DNA from: Arthrinium phaeospermum
Lineage: Eukaryota > Ascomycota > Sordariomycetes > Amphisphaeriales > Apiosporaceae
NCBI GenBank assembly: GCA_006503535.1
Contig: QYRS01000005.1
Span: 1,860,001-1,924,000, forward strand
Length of the DNA stretch: 64,000 nt
Reading direction: 5' to 3'
Both the position numbers and the translations under genes were made by a program. Shown here piece after piece: positions 22,599 to 35,065 of the stretch. The notes below the pieces were generated by a model. The model made no database searches. It was not told the origin of the DNA and worked only from the letters and a program-made list of their open reading frames with translations. Every line of letters starts with the position of its first letter. Position 1 is the first letter of the stretch.

Positions 22599-24348
22599 AT
22601 GGCACTGGCTTGGCGTCCCCTCACGGCTGCGGCGGCTGTCATTGCATACACGCTGGTGGCACGCCAGACTGAATGGTCCTTGTCGGGGTTCGTCAGAACA
22701 TTCTGCAGCCTCTGGCTCTCCGGGGTCTTCGTCTGGGTTGTCTGGACTATTATTCTCTACCCTAAACTCTTCTCGCCACTGCGCCATCTGCCCAGCCCAC
22801 CCGGCGGCTCGTTTTGGAATGGCCATTTTGACGCGATAAACAAGCATCCTACGGGCATTCCCATGAGAGACTGGTACGTTCAGAGTCGCTAATGGCATGG
22901 GGAGGAGGCCTGGGCGCTAATGTGGTCCCAGGATAAACACTATACCAAATAATGGACTTATCCGCTACGCGGGCATATTCAACCAGGAGCGCCTGATGCC
23001 GACTTCTCCCAAGGCATTGGCTGATGTCCTTGTCACACGAAGCTATGACTTCGAGAAGCCTTCTCAGATTAGGAACTCGATAGGGCGGATCCTAGGCATA
23101 GGAGTTCTTCTGGCTGAAGGAGATCAGCATAAGTCCCAACGCCGGAACCTCATGCCCGCGTTTGCGTTCCGCCATATCAAAGACCTGTATCCGGTTTTCT
23201 GGCAAAAGAGCCGCGAGGCAGTTCAGGCCATGACCAAGGATGTCAACGACGGAGTCAGTAAGATTGCGGCTGCTCAGACCGACGCCAAGGGAGGCGAAGC
23301 ATCGATTAAAAAGGGATGGGCTTCCTTCGAAGTTAGCGAATGGGCGTCGAGGGCCACTCTGGATATCATTGGCGTAGCCGGACTTGGTCGAGATTTCGGA
23401 GCTATCCACAACCCTGACAACGAGCTGAGTCAGCGTTACCGGGTCCTCTTCCGGCCATCGAGGCAAGCTCGTCTGCTGGGCATCCTGGGACTGTTCGTGC
23501 CGACCTGGATTACTAACCGTCTTCCGGTCCAACGCAACAACGATATCGCTCTGGCGGCGAGAACCATCCGTGCGGTATGCAACGACCTTATCCAGGAGAA
23601 GCGAGAGAAGCTGGCCCGGAAGGAGCTCACGGATGTGGACATTCTGTCTGTGGCCATCGAGTCCGGTAGCTTTTCGGACTCGGAACTCACGGACCAGCTG
23701 ATGACTTTCCTGGCCGCGGGCCACGAGACGACGGCTTCTGCCATGACTTGGGCGATCTACATGCTCTGCCTGCACCCCGAGATCCAAACCCGTTTACGAG
23801 AGGAGATCCGGGAGAACCTGCCATCGATGGAATCGGACGACAGCACCGTCTCCAGCCTCGACATCGACCACCTGCCGTACCTGGGCGCGGTGATCAACGA
23901 GGTCCTGCGGTACTACGCGCCCGTGCCCCTGACGATCCGGGAGCCCGTGGTGGACACCGTCATCAACGGCGAGCACGTGCCCAAGGGCACGCGCATCATC
24001 ATCTGCCCGTGGGCCATCAACTACAGCACGGCGCTGTGGGGCGACGACGCGGCCGTGTTCAAGCCGGAGCGGTGGCTGGCCGTGGACGAGCGGACCGACA
24101 AGCGCAAGGCGGCGAGCGCGAGCAACTACGCCTTCCTGACGTTCCTGCACGGGCCCCGCAGCTGCATCGGGCAGGCCTTCTCCAAGGCCGAGTTCGCCTG
24201 CCTGCTGGCGGCCTGGGTCGGCCGCTTCGAGTTCGAGCTCAAGCACCGGGCCGAGTACGACGAGCGGAATATGCTCATCAAGGGCGGGATTACGGCGCGG
24301 CCGGCCAAGGGGTTGCATGTGCATGCCAAGGTGGTGGAGGGGTGGTGA
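22599..24348 (+). CDS. Cytochrome P450 monooxygenase
   Basis: Exons 22599-22873 and 22932-24348 (intron 22874-22931, GTACGT to CCCAG) give about 563 residues. The N-terminal hydrophobic anchors (about 37-55, SLWLSGVFVWVVWTIILY) precede the Pro-rich hinge (LPSPPGG). Landmarks: EGDQHKSQRRNLMPAF (C-helix), AGHETT in helix I at about 352-357, EVLR (ExxR) at about 415-418, and haem loop FLHGPRSCIG with the iron-ligand Cys near residue 503. All catalytic elements are intact, so an active ER-bound monooxygenase is expected; reductase partners lie elsewhere. The substrate is unknown. The C-helix resembles CYP3-like fungal families, but I will not name one. It is convergent with a short-chain dehydrogenase, and no synthase lies nearby. 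Confidence 0.93.
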
Positions 24349-24538
24349 GGTTGTATGATATAGAGTAAGTATATAAACAAAATATACGCGAGTTAAAATG
24401 GCTTTATTTCAACTGCTATTGAAAACGATCAAACTTTCAACTGCCGCTGCTCGAACTCGCTCATCGTTTCGTATACCGGGCCAACCCCATTCTTCTTCCT
24501 GCTCTGCATAGAGTTCTCGTAACCAACCATGGACGTGC

Positions 24539-25765
24539 TTAGAGCGACCTAGGGAATCCGTTGAGCCCGATGAGGAGTTCTGGCGTGTTGGCTATCTCTT
24601 CTTTCCTGGCTGCCAGCTCATCCACGTCCCACGCCGCGAAAACCAACTTGTTGCGCAGGAACTCTGCCTCGTGGCTTGCAGCCCATACGAGAAAATGAGC
24701 GGGGAGGTTGACTGTTTTCGTCGGGCGGTCAGCATTCGTTAGTTACATAACTACGTATGTAGTCAGGGCACCTTAGTGTCTGTCCCCTGAAGGAGGTAGC
24801 CAGAATGCCATCAAAGTCGAATCATGAGGAGCTAAACTAAGAAAAGAATTGAGAGGGAGGGGGGAATCAAACTTACTGTCGTCGCCCTCCCACGCAATAC
24901 CGCTCTCCTTGACCATTTCCTGTCCCCCCTCCGTCTCGGGCACGATGCCCGGATGCACCGACAGGACGCGCAGCAGGCCCGGGTCCGTCTCGGCCCCGAC
25001 GTACTCCATCACCTTGACCGCGGCCAGCTTGCTCGCGGCGTAGGCGCTCATGGGCAGGGCGCCGTTGGCCGGGAACAGCGCGCCCGCCGTCGAGAGCTGG
25101 ATCAGGGTCGTCGTCGGGGTTGTTTCGGCCTCCTTGTCTTTGTTATTCCCGAGAGCGGCGGTGATCAAAGAGGAAGAGGAGGCATGGCGGACGACCAGCC
25201 GGGCCAGCGTGGCGGCGCCGCGGACGTTGACTTCGAAGGCGCTCCACCTGCGGGGAGAGACGGGGTCTCGATATTAGTAAGTGTTATGCGTCTCGCATAC
25301 CTATGGGCCATATACAAAGGGTTTGTGGGGGTCCGCATACCAGTTCTTGAAGCCATCTCCGTCGAGCGACGCAAGAGGCTTCAGCGACCCGCCCAGGGCC
25401 CCGGCGCAGTTGATCACGACGTCCGGGGTCTTGCCGCCGAACGTCTTCTCCGTCTCCACGAAAACGCGTTCCATGCCAGTCTCGTCCGTGACGTCGACCG
25501 CGAAGGTGAGGATCTGAGCAGCAGCGGCGCCGCTCGTAGTCTTCTTCAGGTCGGCGGCGGCCGTGGCCAGGACGTCTTCGCGCCGGCCCGTCAGGACGAG
25601 CTGCGTTGTTCCTGCGGCCAGGAAGGCTGCGGCCGTCGCAAGGCCGATGCCCGTCGACCCGCCCACGATCAGGACCGTTTTGCCGGCGGCGGAGAGATGG
25701 GGCTGCGTCGGGTCGATGCGCGGGTACGGGGAGCGGTGGGTTTTGGTGGTGTAGGTGAGCGACAT
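24539..25765 (-). CDS. Short-chain dehydrogenase/reductase
   Basis: Exons 25765-25341, 25247-24877 and 24711-24539 (introns of 93 and 165 nt) join in frame to about 322 residues. SDR features are a GGSTGIGLATAAAFL nucleotide loop (TGxxxGIG type), VDVTDE, NCAGALGG (NNAG equivalent), Ser in LIQLSTAG, and the catalytic YAASK (Y-x-x-x-K). The second member of the cofactor motif (GRRED after the second strand) suggests NADP(H). The C-terminal part (HPGIVPETEGGQ, then INLPAHFLVWAAS) fits classical SDRs of fungal metabolism. Frames that miss the last exon end early. The gene is convergent with the P450, and a joint role is possible but unproven. Confidence 0.87.
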
Positions 25766-28700
25766 GGCTGTTGGTTGGTGAGGGTGGATGAGGGTGGGTT
25801 TGGCTGTGTTGGTGCAAAGTCGATAGGGGTAGTGATGTACTTGGTGTATATGATGATTTAGCTGCGATGGCGAATTCCGATGGTTTTTCTTGACATTTTA
25901 CGAGGAAGACTCTGTTCTTGATTCATTTACATACTGTTTTCCTCTTCTCATTCCTTCGCACTGCTGCGGATGACATGCTGTCTTTCTGGTGATGACATGA
26001 TCAGAAATATCCATTCCGCCCAAATGTTCCGCCATATAGTATTGGTCATCAGGTCTACTCTTTGTGGTGTTTTGGCATGTTGATGCAAGGGAGCTGCTAG
26101 GTCACATAGTTCTTTACTGTAAGCAGGCACTCCTTTGTCAGCTTGCACGGAATTGGTTCCGCTCCTGGAAATGACCAATCGAGGGGCGAGACACGCCCTC
26201 CTGGTTTCCTGATTAGGATGATTTGGATGTAGGTTTGGAATTGGAAAGACAACTCTCGCTAATACATGTGATATGCAATTCCGTGTGCATAGCATTGGCT
26301 CTCTTTATCTCCGAGGTGTCTTAACAGACCAAGTTTTGCTGACTTTCCATGGTTTTGCTGACATCAATATGCCGATTGCACGAACCTCGCAGCATGCTCG
26401 TGAAACAACATGAGATGACATGCTGCTATGCGGTAGGCATGAGTTTACTCATCAAGACTGCCCAGCAATGCTAGCTGTGGGTGTTGTGTTGTTATCTTTT
26501 CATTTGTTGTTGCCGTGTCAAGAGGTTTGTTTAGTAGCTATCAACAACAAAGCCGATTCCCGACATCATCATGTGCTCAAGTTTCGGAGTTTCACCGAAC
26601 GATACCAACGTCTTAGACTCGAAATCAGTCTGCCCGACTGGAGATCATGCCAGAACAATAGAGTCAGTTAGGCAGATATGAACTCCGAAGATACGCCTTT
26701 AGGTCCTCCTAGGCCGAGTGATCGCCAGCCCCTTCACCTCATCCCCATCTATCGTGTTGTGAAGCCGTCCGATCCGGCAATACACCAGATAAGCACATGC
26801 ATGTGAACCATATCTTGCATATCTCGATGAAGGAGATACGGGGACATCGCTTAGATGCCAGGTAGAATGTAATGTTACCATCTTAGTGCCCGTCTTCCCC
26901 CGCAGATCTCAGACCTGGGAAGGGGCTGGGTCAATGCTGCCCGAGTGTGTTGAAATAGGTATGAGCCAGGTTGACTATGAAGTCGGATCTCAGAGCCGAG
27001 GTAGCATGGCTCTAGCCTCAAGATAATGCACATGTCGCGAGGCGTACTCAGCCGCGCGACAACGTGCCGATAAGTCAAGCCTAGCTGCATGAGGGGGGGG
27101 GGGGAGAATCGATCTACCCCATGCGCTTTGAACAGGACCATACTCATCATAGTGATCCGACGATGGCTTAACCCCACGCCAAACGACCGATATAGTGCCG
27201 TGCGCCAGGTTAGAGTTGACGGTATATATGAAACTATTACGTCTATCTTCTTGGGTGGCAGCTGATCAAGTCCCTATGTATGGTCACATCAGCCCTATCT
27301 ACTATGTCCGATACAGATAAAGAAGGGATGGAACGTGGTATCTTGAAACTCAAAGCGGGTGGCTTGGCGTGTGTGTATTGCTTGCTCGTTCCGTTTCTGC
27401 CGATTTCCAATAGAAGAGGCTGTGGGGGAGGCTGTGGGGGAATCGCCCTACACGAACGAAGCTCAGCGCGGACTTGCATCTTCTAATCTTCTGATGCAAC
27501 GGCCCGCAGTAGCAAACATCCGCGCTCGGGTCTGGTGTAGCCACGGGCCATGCTACGGGTCCCCGGCACAACGTGGCCTCTCCCATTTATGCGGAGAGAA
27601 TCCATGTGGGAGGGCGCGAAAGGCGCTACTTGATCTGTTATCGGGGAGGATATAGTCGTTGGTGACGGCAGTGGCTAAAGTCTGGACCACTTGCCCGGGA
27701 CTAGTCGTAGAAGCAACATCTCCAGTCTGAGTACATACCTAGCCAGGAACAAACCATATCGAGATGCGTACTGTATGTATAGCCAACCACGACTATTTTG
27801 GTTCCTCTGATCTATCCTATTGGGAGGATCCGCTGATACTAATGCCTAGTTCAGGCAGGCAATACCAAGATGGCAAGATCCAGCCCGCCATCGCAAATGG
27901 GAGAGAGACGATTGGATGTCTCTGCCAGCTGCAGGAACAAAGTTAACCTTAAAGCCAGCCAAGTTGCGCATGGTGTAATGGTTCACCATCTTGCTCGCCA
28001 CCACGTGTACGACTAAAACTTGACCGCTTCCCGAACAATTACTCCGAGTTATACTCCTTTCCGCCCTAATGCGATGATGCGATAAGCTACATTATGTAGC
28101 TTGGGGCAGAGTTGTATACGGCACACACTAAAGACTGGGGTGAGAGGGTGGGACGGCTCAGCGGCTCAAGCTGCACCTGAGCTTAGTGCATACAGTCCAG
28201 CGCCTGGCGCCTGTGCCACTGATTGACAGCTGCCTCCGAGCCTTACATACAACAAAGAAAGTTGGCACCTGCATTTTTGGGGGTGTTAGCGGCGGCTGTT
28301 TCCACTCTGCGGCGGCCACTTCCATTTGCCAAAAGCGGGCGCAACTTTGAGTCCATTTTCCTGCTGACATTGAGGACCTTGATGGCCACCAAACATTGAA
28401 GCCAAGGAAAAAAGCACCACCAACAAACACACCCGACTGCAGAGGTTGGATAGCAGGTAGACACCTGAGCTCCGCAGCCGCCATCCACCAGCCTGTGCTC
28501 CGTACTGAATGTACCACTTGATCGTATGGCCGTTCTACCTGCTCCATTATTATTGCGCTCAATGCATCGGACACACGCTGACTCTGGACGACAGTACGTG
28601 CAACAGAAGGAACAGACGGCTTATGATGCAATGGTAGATGGGGGGCATCCTCGCCGTTCAACTCTCTTGCCAGCCACAAGTCGCATACCCATATTGCGCC

Positions 28701-29233
28701 TTGCCATTAGCTCTTGAACTTGAAGACTGGAGACTGCAGAATCGACTTCAGTCTGGCAAGATGGATGGTTGATGTTTTTTTTCCCTTTCTTCCTAGTGAC
28801 GAATGAAGTGGCCCTCAAGGTTCTCGTTTCTGCGGTCCCCTTGCGATCTACCAGAGCCTACCTACCTACACATTTTCAGCGATTCTGGTTGGTAGGGTTC
28901 GGCCATTGACGCAAGTAATCCGATTCTTCCATCTTCAACTGGAACGAACCCCTCGCAAGACGCTCAGACCGGCTTCTTTTTTTGAGGCTGAAAACGAACC
29001 CGTCGAAACTTTGCTGCGGCGTTCCAGAGAAAATCTGGGGACTATTATAAACACGCTCCTGTTTATCTATCAGTGATAACTGCCGATCGACCCGTTATCC
29101 TGTGTCCATCTAGCCGGGAGCAAGAAGCAAGAAGCAAATATAGGCCTCGTCCCTCCCTGCCCGGATTCGACCTGTCTCAGCAGCTGCTTCTCTACCACTA
29201 AACAGCAATCCTCTATGGCCTAGGCATGCAGAG
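25766..29233. other. 3.5 kb gene-free region upstream of the zinc-finger factor
   Basis: No coding region I can defend. The sequence has frequent stops on both strands, a G12 run near 27093, and AT/GC content like other spacers. A tRNA-like A box near 27967 has no matching B box. The last ~500 bp carry CT/AG-rich stretches expected upstream of a regulatory gene. A CAAGGT at about 28815 matches the core zinc-response hexamer I recall for ZafA, but one hexamer is expected by chance. Confidence 0.4.
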
Positions 29234-31071
29234 ATGAACGACCCTATAGAAAACCTCGACTACTATGGCCTCGATTCCTTGTCGCCCGACCTCAAGAGTC
29301 GTTTCGACAACCTCAACACCACAGCTAATGACGACATGTTTGTGGGAAACGAGTTTGTGCTCGACTTGAACTCGTTCGACGGTGACTTCGGCTACGGCAC
29401 CAACCACCCCCACGATGACGGCTGCACCATCCGTTGCCCGGAAGATTCGAACTCTGCATCCCAGTTCCGAGGCGCGGCACCCCCTGTATCGTCGTATGCC
29501 AAAGCTCGCGCTGCCTCGGTCTCACATCCACCCTACTCATATGGACACGACCCTCAGCTTTACCCGGCCAACGACCACCTTGGCTTTGAGCCGATGATGG
29601 GCTGGGGCTCCCATGACCCTAAACAAGAGTCGGACGATGGGTTCAAACTCTTCCCGGGCTATGGTGCTGAATGTTCGGCGGCCGGCTGCCCAGACAACTA
29701 CTGCACCAGCCCTTGTACTCTTCAGCACTGTGACGGGGCAAACCAGGAATGCTCTACTGAGGACCAATGCAGCCAAATATCTTGCCATGAAAGCGAGCAC
29801 TGTACTCCGGTTTGCGAGGAAGAAGACTGTGAAGCCAGAGGCTCTCCCTGCAACGACCCTACTTGCCTGGAGCCCGAGCAGGTGCAACAATTTGGCACTC
29901 TGTGGGATCACCACCCGCAATGGTGTGAGTTTGACTATTTGTCCTCGGAGCAATTCTTCTCGCATGCCCACCAGTGCAAACATACGATCGCGGACCATAG
30001 TGCAGCCTTTACACTAGAGCAACTGCACAACCCGGGGTCACAAAACCAGTTCCAGGACCCCAATTTGGTGCAATTCGCATGTCCTATATTTGGTCAGAAC
30101 GGTTCACTCGATAAGCTATGTGGAGTGACGAAGCCGGTCACGTCCATGCTCGAGCCCCCTCCTCTTTGCCCAGATGTAGCCAACGACAGCCCGAGCACTC
30201 TCACAGAGACCACATCTCCCAAGTCTGGAAAGCAAATTTCGACCGACAATAAATGCGGATGGCTGATAGGAGATGCGAAACAGTTCAGAAAGTGCGACCA
30301 GGTATTCGATACCTGCGAGGATCTGCAGAACCACGTGTGTGATCAGCACGTCAATGTTCTGTTAAGCAAAAAGTTCTTCTGTCGATGGCATGAGTGTACC
30401 CGCAAACACGATGCCGCCTTTGCTTCCAAAAACAAGCTGCGACGTCACATTACGACACATACATACTGTCAGTATAGCCTCGGAATCCAAGACCTCGTGT
30501 CGTGCTTGCTGCTAACATTGCTATAGATAAGCCGTACCAATGCTCGGAGTGCGGAGAAGGCTTTTCGGCACGACAAGCCTTGGAGCAGCATGAGCGGTGC
30601 CATTCCGGGGCGAAGCCATATGTATGCGATTTTCCTGGCTGCGACAAGGCGTTCAAGCAAAAGAGTGCTCTGAGTATGTGTACCTCCTTTTCACAACATC
30701 TCGTTTCCTCCTACTGACCCTCCGTGTTAGCTATGCACAAACGCACCCACACTGGCGAAAAACCACTCCGTTGCGAGATATGTGGCAAGGCGTTTGGCGA
30801 GTCATCAAATCTATCCAAACATCGCAAGATACATGATGTGAATAACAAGATAAAATGCCCCGAACCCAACTGCGAGAAAGAATTTATTCGCGCCGACCAA
30901 CTTCGCCGCCACCTAGAAACACATGAAAAGAAAAGGGAGGCGCGGCAAAAGAAGGTCAAGGCTCGGATCAAGTCGATCGCGGATCAAGAGGATGCCATAA
31001 AGGCGGCCACCATGGCTTCGGAACAGTATCAGTTCCCGCTCCCCATCAATGGAGCGCCACCGATTCGATGA
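29234..31071 (+). CDS. C2H2 zinc-finger transcription factor, Zap1/ZafA-like zinc regulator
   Basis: Three exons (29234-30467, 30527-30673, 30731-31071; introns of 59 and 57 nt) give about 573 residues. The middle (about 145-220) is very Cys-rich ([20 protein letters not shown] and similar), as in the zinc-sensing activation domain of Zap1/ZafA. The C-terminus has at least five C2H2 fingers. They include one with CRWHEC and [11 protein letters not shown], then [32 protein letters not shown] and [12 protein letters not shown], with HTGEKP linkers. The finger order and linkers ([31 protein letters not shown]) closely resemble the DNA-binding block of Zap1-type regulators. These activate zinc uptake genes when zinc is scarce. 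The assignment rests on this resemblance and is not certain. Exon boundaries fall inside fingers, so unspliced frames break them. Confidence 0.78.
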
Positions 31072-32652
31072 GCTGCGTACAAGCTGTTGCACTAGCTGTA
31101 CTCCAAGGCTGTCGTCGTGCATCAATCTTAGGAACAACTTGTATCCTGGTCCAAGCAGCACCTACGCAGCCGCAGGGACGGACAAGAAGTCTGGAGCCAA
31201 TGAAGCTGTGGTCTTACCACTACGCATACTGGCAGCATGAGTATTGGAGTATAGGGGGGAGAGTTTTGCTTTTGGTCATAAGATACCCCTCACGCCAACA
31301 AGGCGTCATGTCGATACAGCTACCTGTTAGATTCTGGGAATGTTTGGGACGGGAGAATAAAAGAAAAAGGCATCGCCCACGAGGTGATTGTTGCGTTGTA
31401 TATATGAGGCTATAACCGAAGATAAAAAGCAGGCTGTCGAAACGACGGGCAATTTCAAAGAGGAAAGGAGGAGGTGAGCAGCAGGGAGAACGATAACAGT
31501 TGGTGGTGATGTTGGTGAGATTACGATGTGCCTCCTGGAATGTTACAATAATAAAAAAGTAACATTTTCGAATATACTATTTTGAACGCTCAGCATCTTC
31601 TTTCCCAATGGTGTTTTCGTAGAGTCAATCGAGTGACTACTGCCTGTTTTGTTTTGTCCATGGAATTGCCAGTCTCCTAGTCCGGGGCACTTGCAGGAAG
31701 AGACACATGGGCACCTCGTCCAACAGCCTAGATGATCGTTCGTCTTACATGAATTCTATGGGCAAGGAATATCCTATCAATCAAGATCAAGTGCGGTCGT
31801 GCATGGTCATCTGGGTGCCCCCCCCTTTCGAGTCAGACGACGTACGTACCGTACCTACGTCATGCTCCCGACGATATATTTATTACTGGGTATGTATGGA
31901 TGGATGATTGGAGGTAATGCCTTCGGAGATGGCTGCGGCGTATGGGGCCGGCGGCATGCCGTCTGTGCGACATCGCGTCTCATCTCAAACGGCTCCGGTC
32001 ATACAGGGGATACGTGCTTTGTGTTCGGCTGGGATGTCACATCATGCATGGTCTTTCGACCTGGGGGCGGCGGTTCTCTTCACATGGCAAGCCAGCTGCT
32101 TGGGGTATCGCAATTTAGACGCTGGATCTCGTCACTGAGGCCGAGCATCAGTCGCCATGAATGTTGCAACACCCTTTTCCATGCGCCCGTGGCCGCCTGA
32201 AGCATCCGAACTGGACTTTGAGTGGCCAGAGTGAGATATCGTGGTGGTATTATAAGTAGGAGCTCGTCTGTCACCGAATCGGGAGGGGTCGTAACACGGC
32301 CAGTAGGACATTCCTTCATAACGCAAATACATGCGCAATTCATTTGGCAGCTATAAATTTGCTGCGTAGAATCGACCTCATAACACCGTGACCATTGTTT
32401 GATGAACCGAAAAGCCGTGTGATGCCATGCAAAGATCAGATATTCCCTTTTTGCCGAGGACAAGGATACTATTTGCGTTCCCCGTTTGCCTCGTATCATT
32501 CATCTATAGCCGGCCGCGCCTCCATCACCTAGCACGTACAAGCATCAGAATTCCCCATCGCTACCGTTTTACCCTAAAGTCATTCGTTTATGCGGAGGCC
32601 TGCGAGTTGTCAAGTTAGCCCACATGGTTCGACCCACTGAAGAAAACTTCGC
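31072..32652. other. 1.6 kb convergent spacer
   Basis: Between the zinc-finger gene (+) and RPL35 (-). AATAAA at 31356-31361 is a candidate poly(A) signal. Nothing else I can support. Confidence 0.4.
31356..31361 (+). terminator. Candidate poly(A) signal for the zinc-finger factor
   Basis: AATAAA about 285 nt after the stop codon at 31071. Confidence 0.3.
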
Positions 32653-33391
32653 CTAGGCAGACAAAGTCTTCCATCCCACGGTCAAGCGAGGGAGAAGGAA
32701 AATAGGGGATTGACCACATACCTTGACGGCGTACTTGCGCTGAGGGAAGTGCGTGTTGCGCTTCTTGGTCTTCTCCAGCTGAGCGCTGGCGTCCTCGGGT
32801 GACAACCGGCGGCGGATGGCACGGGTCTGCTTAGCGCGGAGGTTGAGGGGCAGGTACTTCTTGTTCTTGTAGAAGAGACGGAGCTGGTTGCGTTGCTTGA
32901 TGTTGATGACGGTCAAGACGCGGGCGATGGACTTGCGGAGATCGTGGATGCGGTTGAGCTTGGTGCCGGAGGAGGCGATCTTCTGGATGCGCAGTTGGCC
33001 GAGCTCAGTCTTGAGCTCACCAAGCTGCTTCACCAGCTCGTCCTTGTTCTTGGACCACAGGGCACCGGCCTTAACCTTGGAGGTAGACTGTGAGGAGAGA
33101 AAACGTTTTGGTTAGCCCCATAATGCCCCATTGCAGCAGAAAATATCTCGAAGATTGATCTTCATCGGTGGTGGCGGTGGTGTTCTTTTTTCTTGTGTAG
33201 TGATGCGAGCGAGGAGCGAGTAGCGAGAGGTGTCAAGCCGTGGTTTGACAGCACTCTGTGAAAATCGGGACAGACATGTCGAAATTTGTCTTGATCTGTT
33301 GTCGTCGTGTGGTATCGCCTCTGCTGCGCGTGTACACCGAGAGAGGGCATGGACAGGTGAATCAGGGCAAAAATGATAATTGACTTACCAT
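32653..33391 (-). CDS. RPL35: 60S ribosomal protein L35 (uL29)
   Basis: The start ATG (33391-33389) is an exon on its own, followed by a 301-nt intron (33388-33088, GTAAGT to CACAG). Exon 2 is 33087-32722. I place a 54-nt intron (32721-32668, GTATGT, TTGAC branch) before a 15-nt last exon (32667-32653). The product is about 127 residues: [19 protein letters not shown], LGELRxE-type coiled region, [16 protein letters not shown], and FPQRKYAVK at the end. uL29 sits at the polypeptide exit tunnel and contacts SRP and chaperones. The ATG-intron arrangement is typical of fungal ribosomal protein genes. The last exon is less certain: reading through the final intron stays in frame and adds 18 residues, and homologues end soon after YAVK. 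Confidence 0.9.
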
Positions 33392-34307
33392 GTTGAGTCG
33401 TCGCTGCTGGAGTTAGTTAACAAAGGACTGAGGTTGTTGCTGTGATGCAGGAATTGACGGTCTCCTCCTCGTCGGTTTGGATTTCAGAATTGACGATTCC
33501 TCCTAGTTCGAATGGAAAAAATCGGGGTCAGCCAATTCGGGTGCTGGGGGCCGGCCAAATTGTGCTTTCTGGTGCGGAAAACGAACTTAGGGTTGTGTGT
33601 GGTGCAGTTCTCGCTCGATTGCAGTGCAATCAGTTTATCAGTTGGTATCGGTATCTTGGTGGGGGTGGTCCATGCGCCACATCTGTCCGGTTTTATGTAA
33701 GACGTGCAGGTGCCAGGTGCAAAGCCACAGTCGCGCGAGTTGGCGGCAGGCGGCTTAGCTTCAATTGATGTTTCGTCGGCATTACGGCGTTTCAATGTTA
33801 CCTAAAGTCCATGCCATTGATGCACTACGTAGCCCCGATGGATGGATGCTGGCGTAATGCTTGCTTGCTGGTACGATGCGACAGCAGCTCAGCTCGCCTG
33901 TCCTGCTGGTGCTTGGACAGCTCCTATTGACCAGACTATTGATTGATTCCGACTGGATGGACGGACTTCAAAGCACCAACCTGCTTGATCCATCAACTTG
34001 CCTCTTATTACCCTTGCTACTCCCAACTAAAAGTCGGTCGGACTGAGCTTCGACGTAGACATTGGATGAGAGAGAAATAGCAACCGTGTTTCAATGTCTC
34101 CATTATCCTCGCCCAATTAGTACATACCAACCAAATCAACAACTATCCACCTTTGGCAGTTACTAGAGCTCGACGCATGTGAACCTGTCCAGACTGGCAT
34201 CCAATGTCATTTACTAGCCCAGTACAGTCTCGGAGTACTTGAGCATCGATTCAACTTAATCAGCCAATCGCTTCTCAAGGCGACGACTCATACGCCCATC
34301 CACAATA
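33392..34307. other. Divergent spacer RPL35 / GOS1
   Basis: About 915 bp shared upstream region of two divergent genes. I see no further gene or repeat. Confidence 0.4.
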
Positions 34308-35065
34308 ATGGCCGCTTCAGGAACTCCGGGCTGGGCCCAGTTGCGACAGCAAGCCCGAGCATTAGAAGCCCAAGTAAGAACCTCCCCCGAAGACTTCCCG
34401 TCTCTGATGGACCGCAAATGCTGACTGATCAACCTTCCCTACTACTACTAAAGACGGAGACCCTTTTCCACACATACTCGCAGTATGCCCAAGTCACCAA
34501 CATACCGCCGAAGCCGACGCCCGAGGAGCGCGAGACGGAGGCGAAGCTGGAGGACGTGATTGAGCGGCGCGAGGGCGTGGTGGCCCAGCTGGCGCGGCTG
34601 CTGGACTCGGAGATGGGCGCGTCGGCGCTCAAGCAGAACAACCTGTCGCTGCTGCGGGAGAAGCTGACGGAGCACCGGCGGGACCTGGGCCGGCTGCGCT
34701 CGAACCTGGCCGAGGCGCGCAACCGCGCCAATCTGCTGTCCAACGTGCGCTCCGACATCGACGCCTACCACGCCAGCAACCCCGAGGCCGCCGAGGCCGA
34801 GTACATGCTCGACGAGCGCGCGCGCGTCGACAACAGCCACAACATGGTCGACAGCGTCCTGTCGCAGGCCTACGCCACCCAGGAGAGCTTCCACCTCCAG
34901 CGCGAGACCTTTGCCAACATCAACCGCCGCATCACCCTCGCCGCCAGCCAGGTGCCCGGGCTCAACTCCCTCATCGGCAAGATCTCGGCCCGGAAGCGAC
35001 GGGACGGCATCATCATGGGCTCCTTCATCGCGTTCTGTTTCTTGGTGTTCTGGTTCGCTCTGTAA
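34308..35065 (+). CDS. GOS1: Golgi SNARE GOS1 (GS28 family)
   Basis: Exons 34308-34373 and 34454-35065 (intron 34374-34453) give about 225 residues. GOS1 is a Qb-SNARE for retrograde and intra-Golgi vesicle fusion. Evidence: the N-terminus MAASGTPGWAQLRQQARALEAQ, which opens the Habc region (FHTYSQ, then a heptad-rich LEDVIERREGVVAQLARLL); the SNARE motif ending in QVPGLNSLIGKISARKRRDG; and a single C-terminal membrane anchor (IIMGSFIAFCFLVFWFAL) with no lumenal tail. The length matches yeast Gos1 (223 residues). The second exon has strong codon bias, which makes long shadow frames on the other strand. Confidence 0.93.

Noticed and set aside
23794..24324. Long minus-strand frame opposite the P450
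   Set aside because: A shadow of GC-rich third codon positions in the P450; no family features.
22599..25765. Secondary-metabolite cluster at the P450/SDR pair
   Set aside because: No core synthase, transporter or cluster regulator lies nearby. Two tailoring-type enzymes alone do not make a cluster.
27080..27120. G12 run as a G-quadruplex site
   Set aside because: A single G run cannot form an intramolecular quadruplex; three further G tracts are not present nearby.
27960..28010. Possible tRNA near 27967 (A-box-like TGGTGTAATGGTT)
   Set aside because: No B box follows at a proper distance and no cloverleaf stems could be paired.
33088..33388. snoRNA in the long RPL35 intron, and in the RPL6 first intron
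   Set aside because: Ribosomal-protein introns often host snoRNAs, but I found no RTGATGA/CTGA box pair and no H/ACA layout.
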